Part shown: one piece after another, positions 1 through 10,039 of the stretch | Numbering within the stretch: the first letter of the stretch is position 1 | Layout of the letters: the number at the start of each line of letters is the position of its first letter | NCBI RefSeq assembly: GCF_000002425.4 | Contig: NC_037271.1 | Location: 12,788,514 to 12,852,513 of the forward strand | Source: Physcomitrium patens | Taxonomy: Eukaryota > Streptophyta > Bryopsida > Funariales > Funariaceae | Direction: 5' to 3' | DNA: 64,000 nt | Notes under the pieces: model-generated | What the model saw: the letters and a program-made list of their open reading frames with translations, nothing else | Database searches by the model: none | Told to the model about the DNA's origin: nothing | Position numbers and translations under genes: made by a program

Positions 1-514
1 GTGCTACCTCTTTGTTTTCTTTGCTTTTATTATTTGCTTATGAAGAATTGTAATTGAGAGAAGTATTGTTGAAACTGTGATTAGAATATTGTGGAATATG
101 ACTTTGGACTGACCATTTTGGAAAAAATCTGTGACCTTGAGATTTGAGATTATCGAATTGTGTTGTGTTAAGTGAAGATATTGAATTCTTTGTGATGAAT
201 TGAAAAATTGAATATAATAAGTAAGTTGGAGATCAATAATTGAATATATATATGAACCACAAAGAGAGTAAGTGGGAGATGAACTGATAAGAATATGGAA
301 GTATTGTTGAATTGATATTAGTAGAATGGATTATGTGTTGAATTAAGATGGGAGTAGTAAGACTTGGTGTTTTGTAGTTTGATAATTGATTTCAGATAGC
401 TAGAATACACTCAATTGTGACACTAACAAATCCAATTCATATAACCAGTCTTTTCCCGTATTCGAATCCACCTCTATTAGTTCAATTGCTTTGGTATATT
501 GAAGCTTAAACACA
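1..514. other. Unassigned AT-rich stretch
   Basis: No open reading frame of note, no RNA gene and no clear similarity to any LTR family in the window. It directly abuts the truncated 5' side of element A0, so it is either unrelated flank or the far side of a deletion that removed the A0 5' LTR and most of gag. Confidence 0.4.
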
Positions 515-858
515 ATGAGAACAACAACTACTATCAAAGATAAAAACATGTTGGAAAACAAATTTGTCCAACTACAATAGTAACCGTGTGGCTGAAATCT
601 TGTACAAATCCTAATGAAGGTCCTATTCTTTCCTCACAATCATCTCTTTGTTTTTCAATAGATGTACATTTAGGATCTAATAATTACAAAGCCTCTGCTT
701 TAATAGATTTAAGAGCCTCAGCTTGTTCTTTAGATGAAGAATTTGTTAAAAGTTATAATATATAGTTAGTATGAAAAATTAATCCATATATGTAGAAGTC
801 ATAGACAATCATTTACTATCTTTTGGAGATGTCATTCATGAAATATTTCCTATAGATG
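515..858 (+). pseudogene. A0 gag end and protease N-terminal half
   Basis: Degenerate coding sequence for the basic region after the gag zinc knuckle (about 515-580), followed by the start of the aspartic protease (about 655-858). It parallels A2 positions 2628-2965. The catalytic Asp-Ser-Gly triplet is decayed: the segment reads as Asp-Leu-Arg-Ala-Ser near 708. The last five bases, agatg, are the target duplicated by the A2 insertion. Confidence 0.7.
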
Positions 859-1406
859 TGTCACGGACATATACATTTATCTCAATAGTTACTTATATGA
901 TTAAGTAGAAATAGATAAATATAAAATAATTTCATATAGTCTTCTAAAAAAGCTTCCTAGAAGCTTTATAGACGTGGTTTTGACTTTAAATGTGTTTGTA
1001 GATTAGAAACTTGGCCAAAAAGCTAATCATGTATTGGTAGCTTATGGAACAAGTTATCTCCATGTAGTAGCTTATGGAACAAGCCAACTACGTGGCACAT
1101 ACATAGATAACTTGCCTTGCAAGATAAGACATGTGGCTAACAAAGTATATACATGTTGGAGGTCCTATAGGACATCGCCACGTAGCTCTTAGTTAGATAG
1201 TATATATAGATGCAAGAATGAAGCCTTCTTCACTCTTGTCAACACCTTTTTAGTCTTAATCTTTTTCAAGACTTTCTAGTCTTCTTGTTTTTGGCAATAG
1301 CCATTCTAGTTAATATTACATCACCTTTTGAATAATTTTTTAGGTCTCTTCAGTGATAAAAGAGTGTATTAAGGATTTTCTTTCTTCAAGATTCATGCCC
1401 TTGATA
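859..1406 (+). repeat. A2 5' LTR
   Basis: 548 bp, matched by 6729-7277. It begins TGTCACGG and ends TTGATA rather than the usual CA. A TATA box (tatatata) lies at 1201-1208. The predicted transcript start is A1232, the first base of ACTCTTGTCAA (1232-1242). Upstream, 945-965 has alternating TTC and GAA units (agcttcctagaagcttt) that resemble a weak heat-shock element. Confidence 0.9.
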
Positions 1407-1408
1407 AT

Positions 1409-1420
1409 TTGACAAAAAGT
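1409..1420 (+). promoter_or_regulatory. A2 putative self-priming primer-binding site
   Basis: Two bases after the LTR end, the sequence TTGACAA followed by AAAGT is complementary to ACTCTTGTCAA at 1232-1242 in R, allowing for decay. No TGG-starting tRNA site is present. In the A4 and A5 copies the same place reads TTAATAAGAGT and TTGACAAGAAT. The inferred ancestor, TTGACAAGAGT, is a perfect 11-base complement. Confidence 0.55.
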
Positions 1421-1446
1421 TTAACATATTGTTTCTGTCTTGTTTT

Positions 1447-1608
1447 AGAAGTGAATGGATTATCTCACTTCTATTGTTGTGTTTTGAAGGTAGCGGACTA
1501 TCCACCTTTAAACAAAAATTCTTGTTTTCTAACACTGATCTTTTTCTTAAAAAGAGTGGATTATCTTTTTTTGTGGGATTTATTTTTAGAGGTTGCAGAT
1601 TACCCTCT
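1447..1608 (+). other. A2 leader with four hairpins
   Basis: Four short inverted repeats between primer site and gag. 1447-1472 has a perfect 8-bp stem (agaagtga / tcacttct). 1487-1508 has aaggt / acctt. 1549-1570 has aaaaaga / tcttttt. 1588-1608 has agagg / cctct. Each loop shows nearly the same motif: GGATTATC, GGACTATC, GGATTATC, AGATTACC. The same series recurs in A4, A5 and element C. Confidence 0.75.
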
Positions 1609-1657
1609 TTTAATTTAACTTTTGAATTTATTTGAGTTGTTTATGGAAGGAAAGATT

Positions 1658-2692
1658 ATGGATGCTACTCTCAATGGAAGTGAGAATAGATTTGTAACTA
1701 TGACAAATCTTTATGAACTTGTTAATACTCTAAGAGTAGAAATCACACATATTTCCAACATAAATTATGGAATTACTATACCTACGCCTATGAAAGAAGT
1801 TCAGAGTCTGTGGCAAGAAGTTGTGTAGTTGAAAGAAGCAAGTATATCAATGTCACAACCTAATCCAGGGAGTTTTGCTTCTACAAGTATGACAGGGATA
1901 AGGATTAGTATGCTTGAGAAGTTTGATGGAACAAGATCAAAATTTTGAGGATTTTTACAACAAGTCAAGCTCTATCTAAAGTTGCACCCTTTCTAATATC
2001 CTGATGGATTTACCTAAGTCGGATTCATAGCCACACTACTATCAGGAAGTGCTCTATGTTGCTTTGTACCTTTAATAGAAAAGGATTCATGACTCCTTTA
2101 TGATTTGAATTCATTCCTAGAAGTGTTTACGGCCATATTTAGAGAAAGTGATCAAGAACGAGTAGCACAAACCAAGCTTTTATCCTTACAGTAAGAATTA
2201 CAATCAGTCACTATATATGCTATCAAATTCCAAAACCTTGCTTGCGATGTGGATTGGAACAACAAAGCACTTATCAACCAATTTTGATATGAGTTAGAGG
2301 ATAGCATCAAAGATTTGTTATTAACAATGTTAAAAATAGAATCTTTGAAATAATTTATTACTCAAGCCATTGCATGCGATAATCATTTAGTTGAAAGGCA
2401 TGAAGAATAGAGATTTTGTTGGAGAAGAACAAGTCAAGTAATGGCAGCAACTCCCAAGTTTTTTGAAACATATTCGTCAAAGCCACAAACAATGCAAATT
2501 AATATGATATATTTTAAACCTCTCACGAAGCAGAAAAAGACTCAATGTCACCAAGAGAGATTGTGTTTATGTTGTGGAGAAGCTAAGTACACTGCTCAAC
2601 ATTGTCCAAAGAAGCAATGCAATTACAAAATGAGGAGCACAATTACCAAAAAAGATAATGTGCTAGAAAACAAATTTCTCCAGCTACAATAG
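1658..2692 (+). pseudogene. A2 gag
   Basis: Capsid/nucleocapsid polyprotein of a Ty3-type element. ATG at 1658 begins M-D-A-T-L, a start also recognisable in A4. A retrotransposon gag core follows, with K-F-D-G-T-R-S-K-F near 1918-1946. A nucleocapsid zinc knuckle lies near 2565-2610. It reads C-x2-C-x4-Y-x4-C, so the histidine has become tyrosine and zinc binding is probably lost. At least eight in-frame stops, nearly all explicable as CAA/CAG or TGG changed to stop. Ends with TAG at 2690. Confidence 0.85.
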
Positions 2693-2697
2693 GGATC

Positions 2698-3285
2698 GTG
2701 CGGCTGGAATCATGTGCAACACCTAGTAAAGTTTCTATCCTCTTCTTAGTCCCCTCACCTTATTTTATAATAGAAGTATATTTAGGACCTAATAATTACA
2801 AAGACTTTGCCTTCTTAGATTCAGGAGCCTCAGCATATTTTATAGACGAAGATTTTGCCAAAAATCAAAAAATACCTTTAGTGAAGAAAATTAAATCCGT
2901 ATATGTAGAAGTCATAGATGGTCATTTGTTCTCTTCTAGAAATGTGACCCATGAAACTATTCCTCTAGATGTATCACTAAAAGATCATAACAGTGTAGTT
3001 GTATTTAATATAATAAAATCTCCCTTAAATCCGATTATTTTAGAATTATCATGGCTTGAAAAATACAACCCTCAAATAGATTGGATTTCTCATAATCTTA
3101 ACTTTTCTCATAGTATAATTCAAGATCATGTTACTAAATTAGAAGTATGTAAGTCCAGTACATCCAAACCTTTATTAGTAGATACAAAAGCTTTCGTGCA
3201 TGCTGCAAAAGAAGGATCATCTTTTGTTATATATGCTACACCTATTTCTAATAGTGAAACAATATTGAGTGGTATTCCTAACTAA
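2698..3285 (+). pseudogene. A2 aspartic protease (pol N-terminus)
   Basis: An open frame of 195 codons covering the retropepsin. The catalytic motif L-D-S-G-A-S is at about 2814-2831, followed by a conserved I/V-L-x-L-S-W-L-E-K-Y-N-P segment near 3035-3070 typical of Ty3 proteases. The frame continues towards RT and is stopped at 3283, where the homologous copies have a glutamine codon (CAA to TAA). It would have matured Gag and Pol inside the virus-like particle. Confidence 0.85.
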
Positions 3286-4680
3286 TATCAAGAATTCTAA
3301 GACATTTTTGAAAAGAAGAATGCAAATATTTTTTTCGAGCATCGACCTTATGATTGTTCAATTGATCTGCAAGAAGGAGCTCAACCACCATTCGGACTAA
3401 TCTATAGCATATTGTAGAATGAGTTGGCTACATTAAAGGAGTATATTGATGAAAATTTGGCAAAGAACTTCATACACCATTCTAAATCTCCAGCCGGGGC
3501 TCCTATCTTATTTATGAAGAAGAAAGAGAGATCTCTACGAATGTATGTGGATTATCAAGGACTCAACAAGATCACCATAAAAAATAGGTATCCTTTGCCT
3601 TTGATTTTAGAACTTCTTGACCAACTCAATCAAACAAAGATCTATATGAAAATAGATCTACGAAGAGCACACAACTTAGTTTGTATCAAAGAAGGAGATG
3701 AATGGAAGACTGCTTTTGGAACTAGGTATGGACATTTTGAATATAATGTCATGCCTTTTGGACTCACAAATGTATCGGTCACTTTTCAACATCTTATGAA
3801 TGATATATTTTGTGAGTTTTTAGATAATTTTATTTTTTGCTATTTAGACGACATTCTAATCTACTCTAAGAACACAAAAGAATATGAGCTTCATGTTTGT
3901 GGTGTTATAAAAACTTAGAGATACAGGATTATATATCAAATTAGAAAAGTGTGTATTCCACACTATTCAAGTTGACTTTTTAGAATACATCATTTCCAAC
4001 GAAGGCCTTATCATAGATTCCAAGAAGATTCAAACTATCATAGATTAGAAGATTCGAAGAACACTACGAGATGTGCAATGCTTTTTGGACTTTGTTAATT
4101 ACTATCAAATTTTTATTAAGAATTTTTCTCAAGTTACAACTTTACTTACACGTTTGACTTATAAAGACAAACTCGAGTGGAATAAAGAAGCAAAAGCATT
4201 ATGTGATGCTTTAAAGAAGGAGTTTATTTTTGCACCAATCTTATATTGCATTGACTTTTTCAAGGTATTTTTTATGGAAACAAATGCGTTAAATTTTGCT
4301 ATAAGTGCCGTATTATCACAAATGGAAACAAATGATAAATTCCATCTAATAGCTTTCCATTCAAGGAAATTTTTAGCAGCCAAGATTAATTATGAGATCC
4401 ATGACAAAGAGCTCCTTGTAATAGTGGATTCATTTCAAGAATGGTGTTATTATCTAGAAGGCACGTCAAGTCCAATTATTGTATATATAGACCATAAGAT
4501 CCTTGAGTACTTTATGTCAACACGTATTTTGAATTATTGTTAAGCTCATTGGAACATGTCATTATCTAGATTCAATTTTAAGATCACTTATCGATTCAAA
4601 AAATAATAAGGTCTATCAAATGCTCTTTCTAGATATTCTTATCTTGCACTAAAAGAAGGAGATTCATCTTTTGATCAACA
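3286..4680 (+). pseudogene. A2 reverse transcriptase and RNase H
   Basis: RT from about 3340, with the motif [10 protein letters not shown] at 3442-3471, F-G-L-T-N near 3757-3771, and the active site Y-L-D-D at 3841-3852 intact. A stop at 3916 and a frame change split RT from its thumb. RNase H spans about 4250-4540. Its first catalytic Asp is replaced by Asn (M-E-T-N-A where others have T-D-A-S), while the D-K-E-L-L and I-D-H-K sites remain. The RT resembles fungal and sushi/Tcn1-like chromoviruses ([12 protein letters not shown]) more than the usual seed-plant lineages. Confidence 0.88.
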
Positions 4681-6162
4681 AAGTTCAATTGTCTTGAAGC
4701 TCAAGCATTTTCATCTTCAAGCTAAAAAATCAACATTGATTGTTAATTCAACATTTGAGAAGCAAATTCAATCAAGTATGTCATCTGATCCTCTTGTTCA
4801 GGATATCAAAGATACTTCCTCTAAGTCCGATGATACTTCCAAGTTTGAATTCAAGAATAATCTATTATATTTTGAAGGACACCTATATGTTCCAGAAGGT
4901 GAAACTCAATTACGTGTTCTTCAAGCTCATCATGACTTTTCAGCAGCATGATATTTTGGGTATAATAAAACTTTGGAACTAATATTCAAGGATTTTTGGT
5001 GGCCGCAAATATAGAAGGTATTCAAAGATTTTGTACAATCTTGTGATGTTTGCTCAAGATCAAAAACTCCTCGCCATCGATCTTATGGACTTCTTCAGCT
5101 ATTACCCATTCCAGAAAAATCGTAGTCTTCTGTTTCTATGGATTTTTGTACGAATCTTGTAATCTCACGTTCTTATGACTCTATACTCGTGATAGTAGAT
5201 CATTTTACAAAGATGATATATTTTTTACCTTGTACAAAATCTATCACAGGTGAAGAAACAACTAAGCTTTTCATTGACAATATCTATTGCTATCATAGAT
5301 TGCTAAAGGATATTACATCGGAGAAGAAAATTCAATTTGTATCAAGATTTTAGAGAACCCTATTCAAGTTTCTAAAGGTGGATATAAAGCTTTCTTCAGC
5401 TTTTCATCTTCAAACTGATGGACAAATGAAATGGGTAAATCAAGTTTTGGAGCAGTATTTAAGTTGTACCATCAGCTATCATCAAAATGATTGGAGAACT
5501 CTTTTACCATTGGCAGAGTTTGCATGTAATAATTTGGTATATTCTTCCACTCAAAAAATACCTTTCTTTGCCAATTATGGTTATCATCCACATCTTGATA
5601 TTTTTGACTTTCTAAAAGTTGATAATCTTGTGGTGGAAGATTTAGCAAATGGCTTGTCAGAGCTACATACAACAATGAAGATACAATTAGAAAAAGATAA
5701 AGAACAACAAAAGACCAACGTGGATACCTATCATAAGAAGCAACCAAAATATAATATGGATGATAAGGTATGATTACTTTGTTGTAATATCAAGACTACT
5801 TATCCTTGTGTTAAATTAGATTATCGTAGGCTGAAATCTTTTTCTATTTGTAAACAAATCAATCTTGTTGCCTATCGATTACATGTATCGGAGTCTATAA
5901 AGATCCACCCTATATTATACGTATTTCTTTTGGAATCATATAAGATAGTGAATATCTTGGAAAGAAGATAAATGCTACCTCCTCCTATAGAAGTAAATAA
6001 TAACCAAAAATTTGAGATGAAGAAGTCTTAGACTCAAGGTGGCACCAAAATAGATTGAAATATCTTGATCATTGGCAGAGATATGATATTAGTGAATGCA
6101 CATGGGAGCCATCAAAGAATCTTGTAAATACAGCAAAGAAAGTTGAAGACTTTCATCAATGA
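4681..6162 (+). pseudogene. A2 integrase and chromodomain
   Basis: Zinc-binding H-H-C-C region at about 4925-5075, then the catalytic core. The first Asp is in the segment starting M-D-F at 5138. The second reads S-E-K-K where element C has S-D-R-G. The third reads M-K-W-V-N-Q where C has I-E-R-V-N-Q. Two of three catalytic residues are therefore gone. A chromodomain follows (about 6010-6160: E-E-V-L-D-S-R, a tryptophan cage residue, and E-C-T-W-E-P), one base out of frame, ending in TGA at 6160-6162. Chromodomains of this type steer integration to particular chromatin. Confidence 0.85.
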
Positions 6163-6264
6163 CGTCCATCAAAATCAAGATGAAGAATAGCAAATCTTTG
6201 TTATAAAAAAAAACAACATTCTATCTTCTATCTTTCATTGTAGCTTCTATGTATTTGTGATGAG

Positions 6265-6687
6265 ATGGAGCACCAACAACCATCAGATTCAACTCAAGAG
6301 CTTTCATTTGCGGACTTACTAGACAAGATATTGTGATTGTTACAACCTTGAAGATGACGGAATAGACATGAAGATCTTCAAGAACAACATGTCCTTCCTC
6401 GAATAGATGGCGAGATACAATGTAATTGGTATCACGACCTTGGAAGAGACTCACAATATCTAATGATTTAATTAGAGGTAGAAACAACTCCTGATAATGT
6501 TCCAAATGTTTTATTTGATGGAAGTTACGAAGGCATCAACAATGACCAAATATCAGGGTGGTCTTCTCGTCCTAGTATGAAATACTATAGATGGTTGAGA
6601 GAATCTATCAACCATCTTCGAAGAGAGCAAAGATCAGAGTATGTAACAAATACAATTCACTGCATCTTAGACTTCCTCAACATATGA
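6265..6687 (+). pseudogene. A2 accessory ORF (aORF) downstream of pol
   Basis: A reading frame of 140 codons that starts with ATG 102 bases after the pol stop and ends with TGA at 6685-6687. It has four internal stops, three TGA and one TAA, each one transition from CGA or CAA. The frame never shifts. The middle is arginine-rich and the C-terminal third holds Y-Y-R-W-L-x4-I-N-H-L-x-R-E-Q. The same product is found in A0, A1, A3, A5 and, in diverged form, in element C. I recognise no known family. It occupies the place of env in retroviruses but shows no membrane segment. Function unknown. Confidence 0.7.
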
Positions 6688-6713
6688 AGACCGCTCCACA
6701 TTGAACTTGTCTT

Positions 6714-6728
6714 TAGAAGAGGAAATAA
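6714..6728 (+). promoter_or_regulatory. A2 polypurine tract
   Basis: The purine-rich run agaagaggaaataa directly precedes the 3' LTR. Equivalent tracts are agaaggggggataa in A0 and aagggaagataa in A1. It would prime plus-strand DNA synthesis. Confidence 0.75.
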
Positions 6729-7277
6729 TGTCATGGACATATACACTTACCTCAATAGTTACTTATATGATTAAATAGAAGTAGATAAATATAAAATAAT
6801 TTCATATAGTCTTGTAGAGAAGCTTCCTAAAAGCTTCATAGATATAGTTTTGACTTTAGATATCTTTGTAGGTTAGAAACTTGGCCAAAAAGCTAACCAT
6901 ATATTGGTAGCTTGTGGAACAAGTTATCTCCATGTAGTAACTTGTGGAACAAGCCAACTACATGGCACATACATAGATAAATTGCCTTGCAAGATAAGAC
7001 ATGTAGCTAGCAAAGTCAATACATGTTAGAGGTCTTATAGGACATCGCCACATAGTTCTTAGCTAGATAGTATATATGGAAGCAAGAGTGAAGCCTACTT
7101 CACTCTTGTCAATGCCTTTCTAGTTTTAGTCTTGTTTCAAGACTTACTAGTCTTCTTGTTTTTGGCAATAGCCATTCTAGTTAATATTACATCACCTTTT
7201 GAATAACTTTTTAGTTCTCTTCAGTGATAGAAGAGTGTATGAAGGATTCTCTTTCTTTAAGATTAATGTCCTTGATA
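6729..7277 (+). repeat. A2 3' LTR
   Basis: 549 bp, collinear with 859-1406, starting TGTCATGG and ending TTGATA, immediately followed by the duplicated target agatg. The R-region sequence ACTCTTGTCAA is intact near 7106. Confidence 0.9.
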
Positions 7278-8837
7278 AGATGTAGTAATAAATGGTCATA
7301 ATAGTCGTATAATTTTAATATAATTAGATTTCCCTCTAATCTAGTTACTTTAGGTTTATCATGGCTAAAAAAGTATAATTCTGTCATAGATTGGATTTCT
7401 TGTAAACTTGACTTTTCTTCAAACATCATTAACAATTTTTCTAATTCAATAGAAAACGATGACTCTAATATAGCCAAACTTATACTTGTAGGTGAAAAAG
7501 CTTTTTTGCATGCTGCAAAAGAAGGATTGTCTTTTTTTATTTATGCTACAACTATTTTAAATGATAGAAAGATTTCAAGTAAAATTCCAAGTCAATATCA
7601 AGTTTTTCAAGATATTTTTGAGAAGAAGAATGCACATATTCACTCGAAGCATTGTCCATATAATTCCTCAATCAATCTTAAAGAAAGAATTCAACTACCA
7701 TTTGGTCCAATCTATATTTTATCACAAAATAAATTGGCTGAATTCAAGAAGTACATTGATGAGAACTTGGCTAAGAATTTCATATGCCATTCAAAATCTC
7801 CTATAGGAATTCCTATCTTATTTGTGAAGAAAAAAGATGAATCATTCCAAATGTGTGTGGATTATCAAGGACTCAACGAGATTACCATCAAGAATAGATA
7901 TTCTCTGCCTTTAATATCTCAACTTCTTAATCAAGTAAATCAAGTTAAGATCTATACATAAATAGATTTATGAAGAGCATATAATGTAGTCTGTATTAAA
8001 GAAGGAGTTGAATGGAAGATTGCATTTCAAACAAGGTATGGATACTTTGAATATAATGTCATGCCTTTTACACTCACGAATGGACTAGTTACTTTTTAAT
8101 ATCTTATGAATGATTTTTTTTTTGAGTTTTTAGATGATTTTGTTGTTTGTTATTTAGATGATATTTTAATCTACTCTAAAAATATAAAAGAACATGAAGT
8201 TTATGTTTGTCGTGAGCTACAAAAACTTAGAGGTGTCGGATTGTATACCAAGATAGAAAAGTATATATTCCACACTATTCAACTTGACTTCTGAGGATAT
8301 ATCATTTCAAATAATGGTTTAATAATAGATCCTAAAAAAATTCATATAATCATAGACTAGAAGATTCTAAAAATAATAAAAAAATATAAAATATTTTTTG
8401 AGATTTACCAATTACTATCAAATCTTCATCAAGAACTTTTTTCAAGTTGTAGCGCTACTTATACGTTTAACTTGTAAAAACAAGCTTGAATAGAATAAAG
8501 AAGTAGAAGCATCATTTGAAGCTTTGAAGAAAGCTTTTACTTCTACACCAATCCTATATTGCATCAAGTTATTAAAGCATTTTTTATGCAAATAAATGCA
8601 TCTAACTTTGCCTTGGGTGCAGTCTCGTCACAAATAGGAGCAGATGACAAACTTCATCCACTAGCTTTTCATTCAAGAAAATTTTCAGCAATCAAGATTA
8701 ATTATGAGAACCACGACAAAGAACTTCTTGCAATCATGAATTCTTTTTTAAAATGGTATCATTATTTAGAAGGCGCTTCAAATCTACTCTTTGTATATAC
8801 GGATCACAGGAATCTCGAGTATTTCATGTCAATGCAT
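7278..8837 (+). pseudogene. A0 protease end, RT and RNase H
   Basis: Continues A0 after the A2 insertion. It holds the rest of protease (S-W-L-x-K-Y-N near 7360), the RT fingers (7506-7960, with [10 protein letters not shown] near 7750), the RT active site Y-L-D-D near 8152, and RNase H (8559-8837, with F-A-L-G-A-V, D-K-E-L-L and T-D-H-R). Several stops interrupt it. The last bases abut the D1 solo LTR, and coding resumes at 25282. Confidence 0.85.
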
Positions 8838-9120
8838 TGTTGTATTACGTGAAGTCTTGCTTGAGAATGCACCGAGCACCTGGTTGTGGAAGGTAAAACA
8901 AAATTGCAACAAAAAGTCCTAACAATCTAATAGGATTATAGAGAATTTACAATTAAACGTTAATAATTTTAATGAAATATTAAGCAAGCTCAATTAAATT
9001 TTATTGAAGTTATAAAAGAAATACAAGAAAATCCTAAAGAAATATAAAAGAATATTAAAGAAAACTTAGTCAAACCCTAACAAAAATCTAATAGAACCTT
9101 AAATTCTAACCAAATCCTAA

Positions 9121-9511
9121 TGTCACGGACACATAAATATAGGCTCGTGATCTAACAAGAAGTTCAAGAAGAACTAGCAAGAACTAGATTAATCAGATGA
9201 ATACAAGAACAACACTAGAGAGGTGAGCTAGAGCTCCAAGAGATGTGTTGTCGAGATTGAAGAACTCTTCAGCCTTGATTCCAATATATATTCCTATTTA
9301 GGAAGCTTCTAGAAGGTTTCAGAGACTTGCTTCTAGAAATTCTAGAAACTTGTCTCTAGAAGGTTCTAAAGACTATGTCCCTAACATCTTCTACCAACTA
9401 AGAAGCTTCTAGAAGGTTCCAGAGACTTGCTTCTAGAAGGTTCCAGAGACTTGCTTCTAGAAGGTTCTAGAAACTTGTCTCTAGAAGGTTCTAAGGACTA
9501 TGTCCCTAACA
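9121..9511 (-). repeat. Element C 3' LTR
   Basis: 391 bp, TGTCACGG to CTAACA as written on the plus strand. It carries two units of the 101-bp repeat found three times in the 5' LTR, which accounts for most of the length difference (391 versus 522 bp). A perfect four-unit heat-shock element, GAAgcTTCtaGAAggTTC, lies at 9402-9419. Confidence 0.9.
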
Positions 9512-9525
9512 TCACCCCCTCCTTT
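9512..9525 (-). promoter_or_regulatory. Element C polypurine tract
   Basis: On the minus strand this reads AAAGGAGGGGGTGA and lies directly against the 3' LTR, as expected for the plus-strand primer. Confidence 0.85.
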
Positions 9526-9561
9526 AGCTTCGAGATCTCTGAGAAGCAATGTTGTTGTTAA

Positions 9562-9915
9562 TCAGTACCAACGCAAGAAAATGAAGATCTGTCGTATAAC
9601 GTCTGCTATAAACTCCAACTGTTGTTCACGAGGCAAGTGGTTCATCGGCCCTTGAAGCCAACGGTAGTGGCCTATTCCTTCAACTTCTGACCAAGCATGA
9701 GCTTCCGTGTCCTCATTGTGAAATTGTCCTACAAATACGCCTCCTAGCTGACCATCGTAAGTACGCTCGAACTCGAATACAATCACCAGTGATCGGTTAC
9801 TTGGTATCCTTTGTCGTCGTCATGGTGTAGGCGGTTCTTCATCTCGGGGTCACCTTCGTGAGGTAGTTGGTTGAGATAATCTGACTCGCATAGTATCTAT
9901 CTCTTGGCTATCCAT
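9562..9915 (-). pseudogene. Element C accessory ORF (aORF)
   Basis: 117 codons between the pol chromodomain and the 3' LTR, from ATG at 9915 to a stop at 9562-9564. Only two in-frame TGA codons, both one transition from CGA. From residue 44 on the frame is open. The N-terminal third is rich in Ser, Pro and Arg. The C-terminal part holds H-Y-R-W-L-Q-G-P-M-N-H-L-x-R-E-Q-Q-x-E-F, then a probable helix ending in I-F-x-F-L-R-W. This matches the family A aORF in position, order and C-terminal motif although the nucleotide sequences have diverged, which argues for past selection on the protein. No known domain recognised. Confidence 0.72.
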
Positions 9916-10039
9916 ATCAGAAGACCAAACTATGGCTACTTAAAAAATTCTACTTTATCTTGGAGAAAATAACTACATCAACTGCGAATTTTGATGGTGC
10001 TCTCTCCCTTTCTTATATTCTTGGGTGAGCAAGCTTTAG

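Larger units (their letters stand above)
859..7277 (+). mobile_element. Family A chromovirus copy A2, complete with both LTRs
   Basis: A 6.4-kb Ty3/gypsy chromovirus with collinear LTRs (859-1406 and 6729-7277) and a perfect 5-bp target duplication, agatg, at 854-858 and 7278-7282. Internal order is primer site, hairpin leader, gag, protease, RT, RNase H, integrase, chromodomain, accessory ORF, polypurine tract. Every reading frame carries stops, and several catalytic residues are lost, so it is not autonomous. It is the best-preserved A copy and serves as reference for the others. Confidence 0.92.

Noticed and set aside
9562..9915. Accessory ORF as an env-like glycoprotein
   Set aside because: No signal peptide, no transmembrane segment and no cysteine pattern. 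The product is small and Arg-rich.
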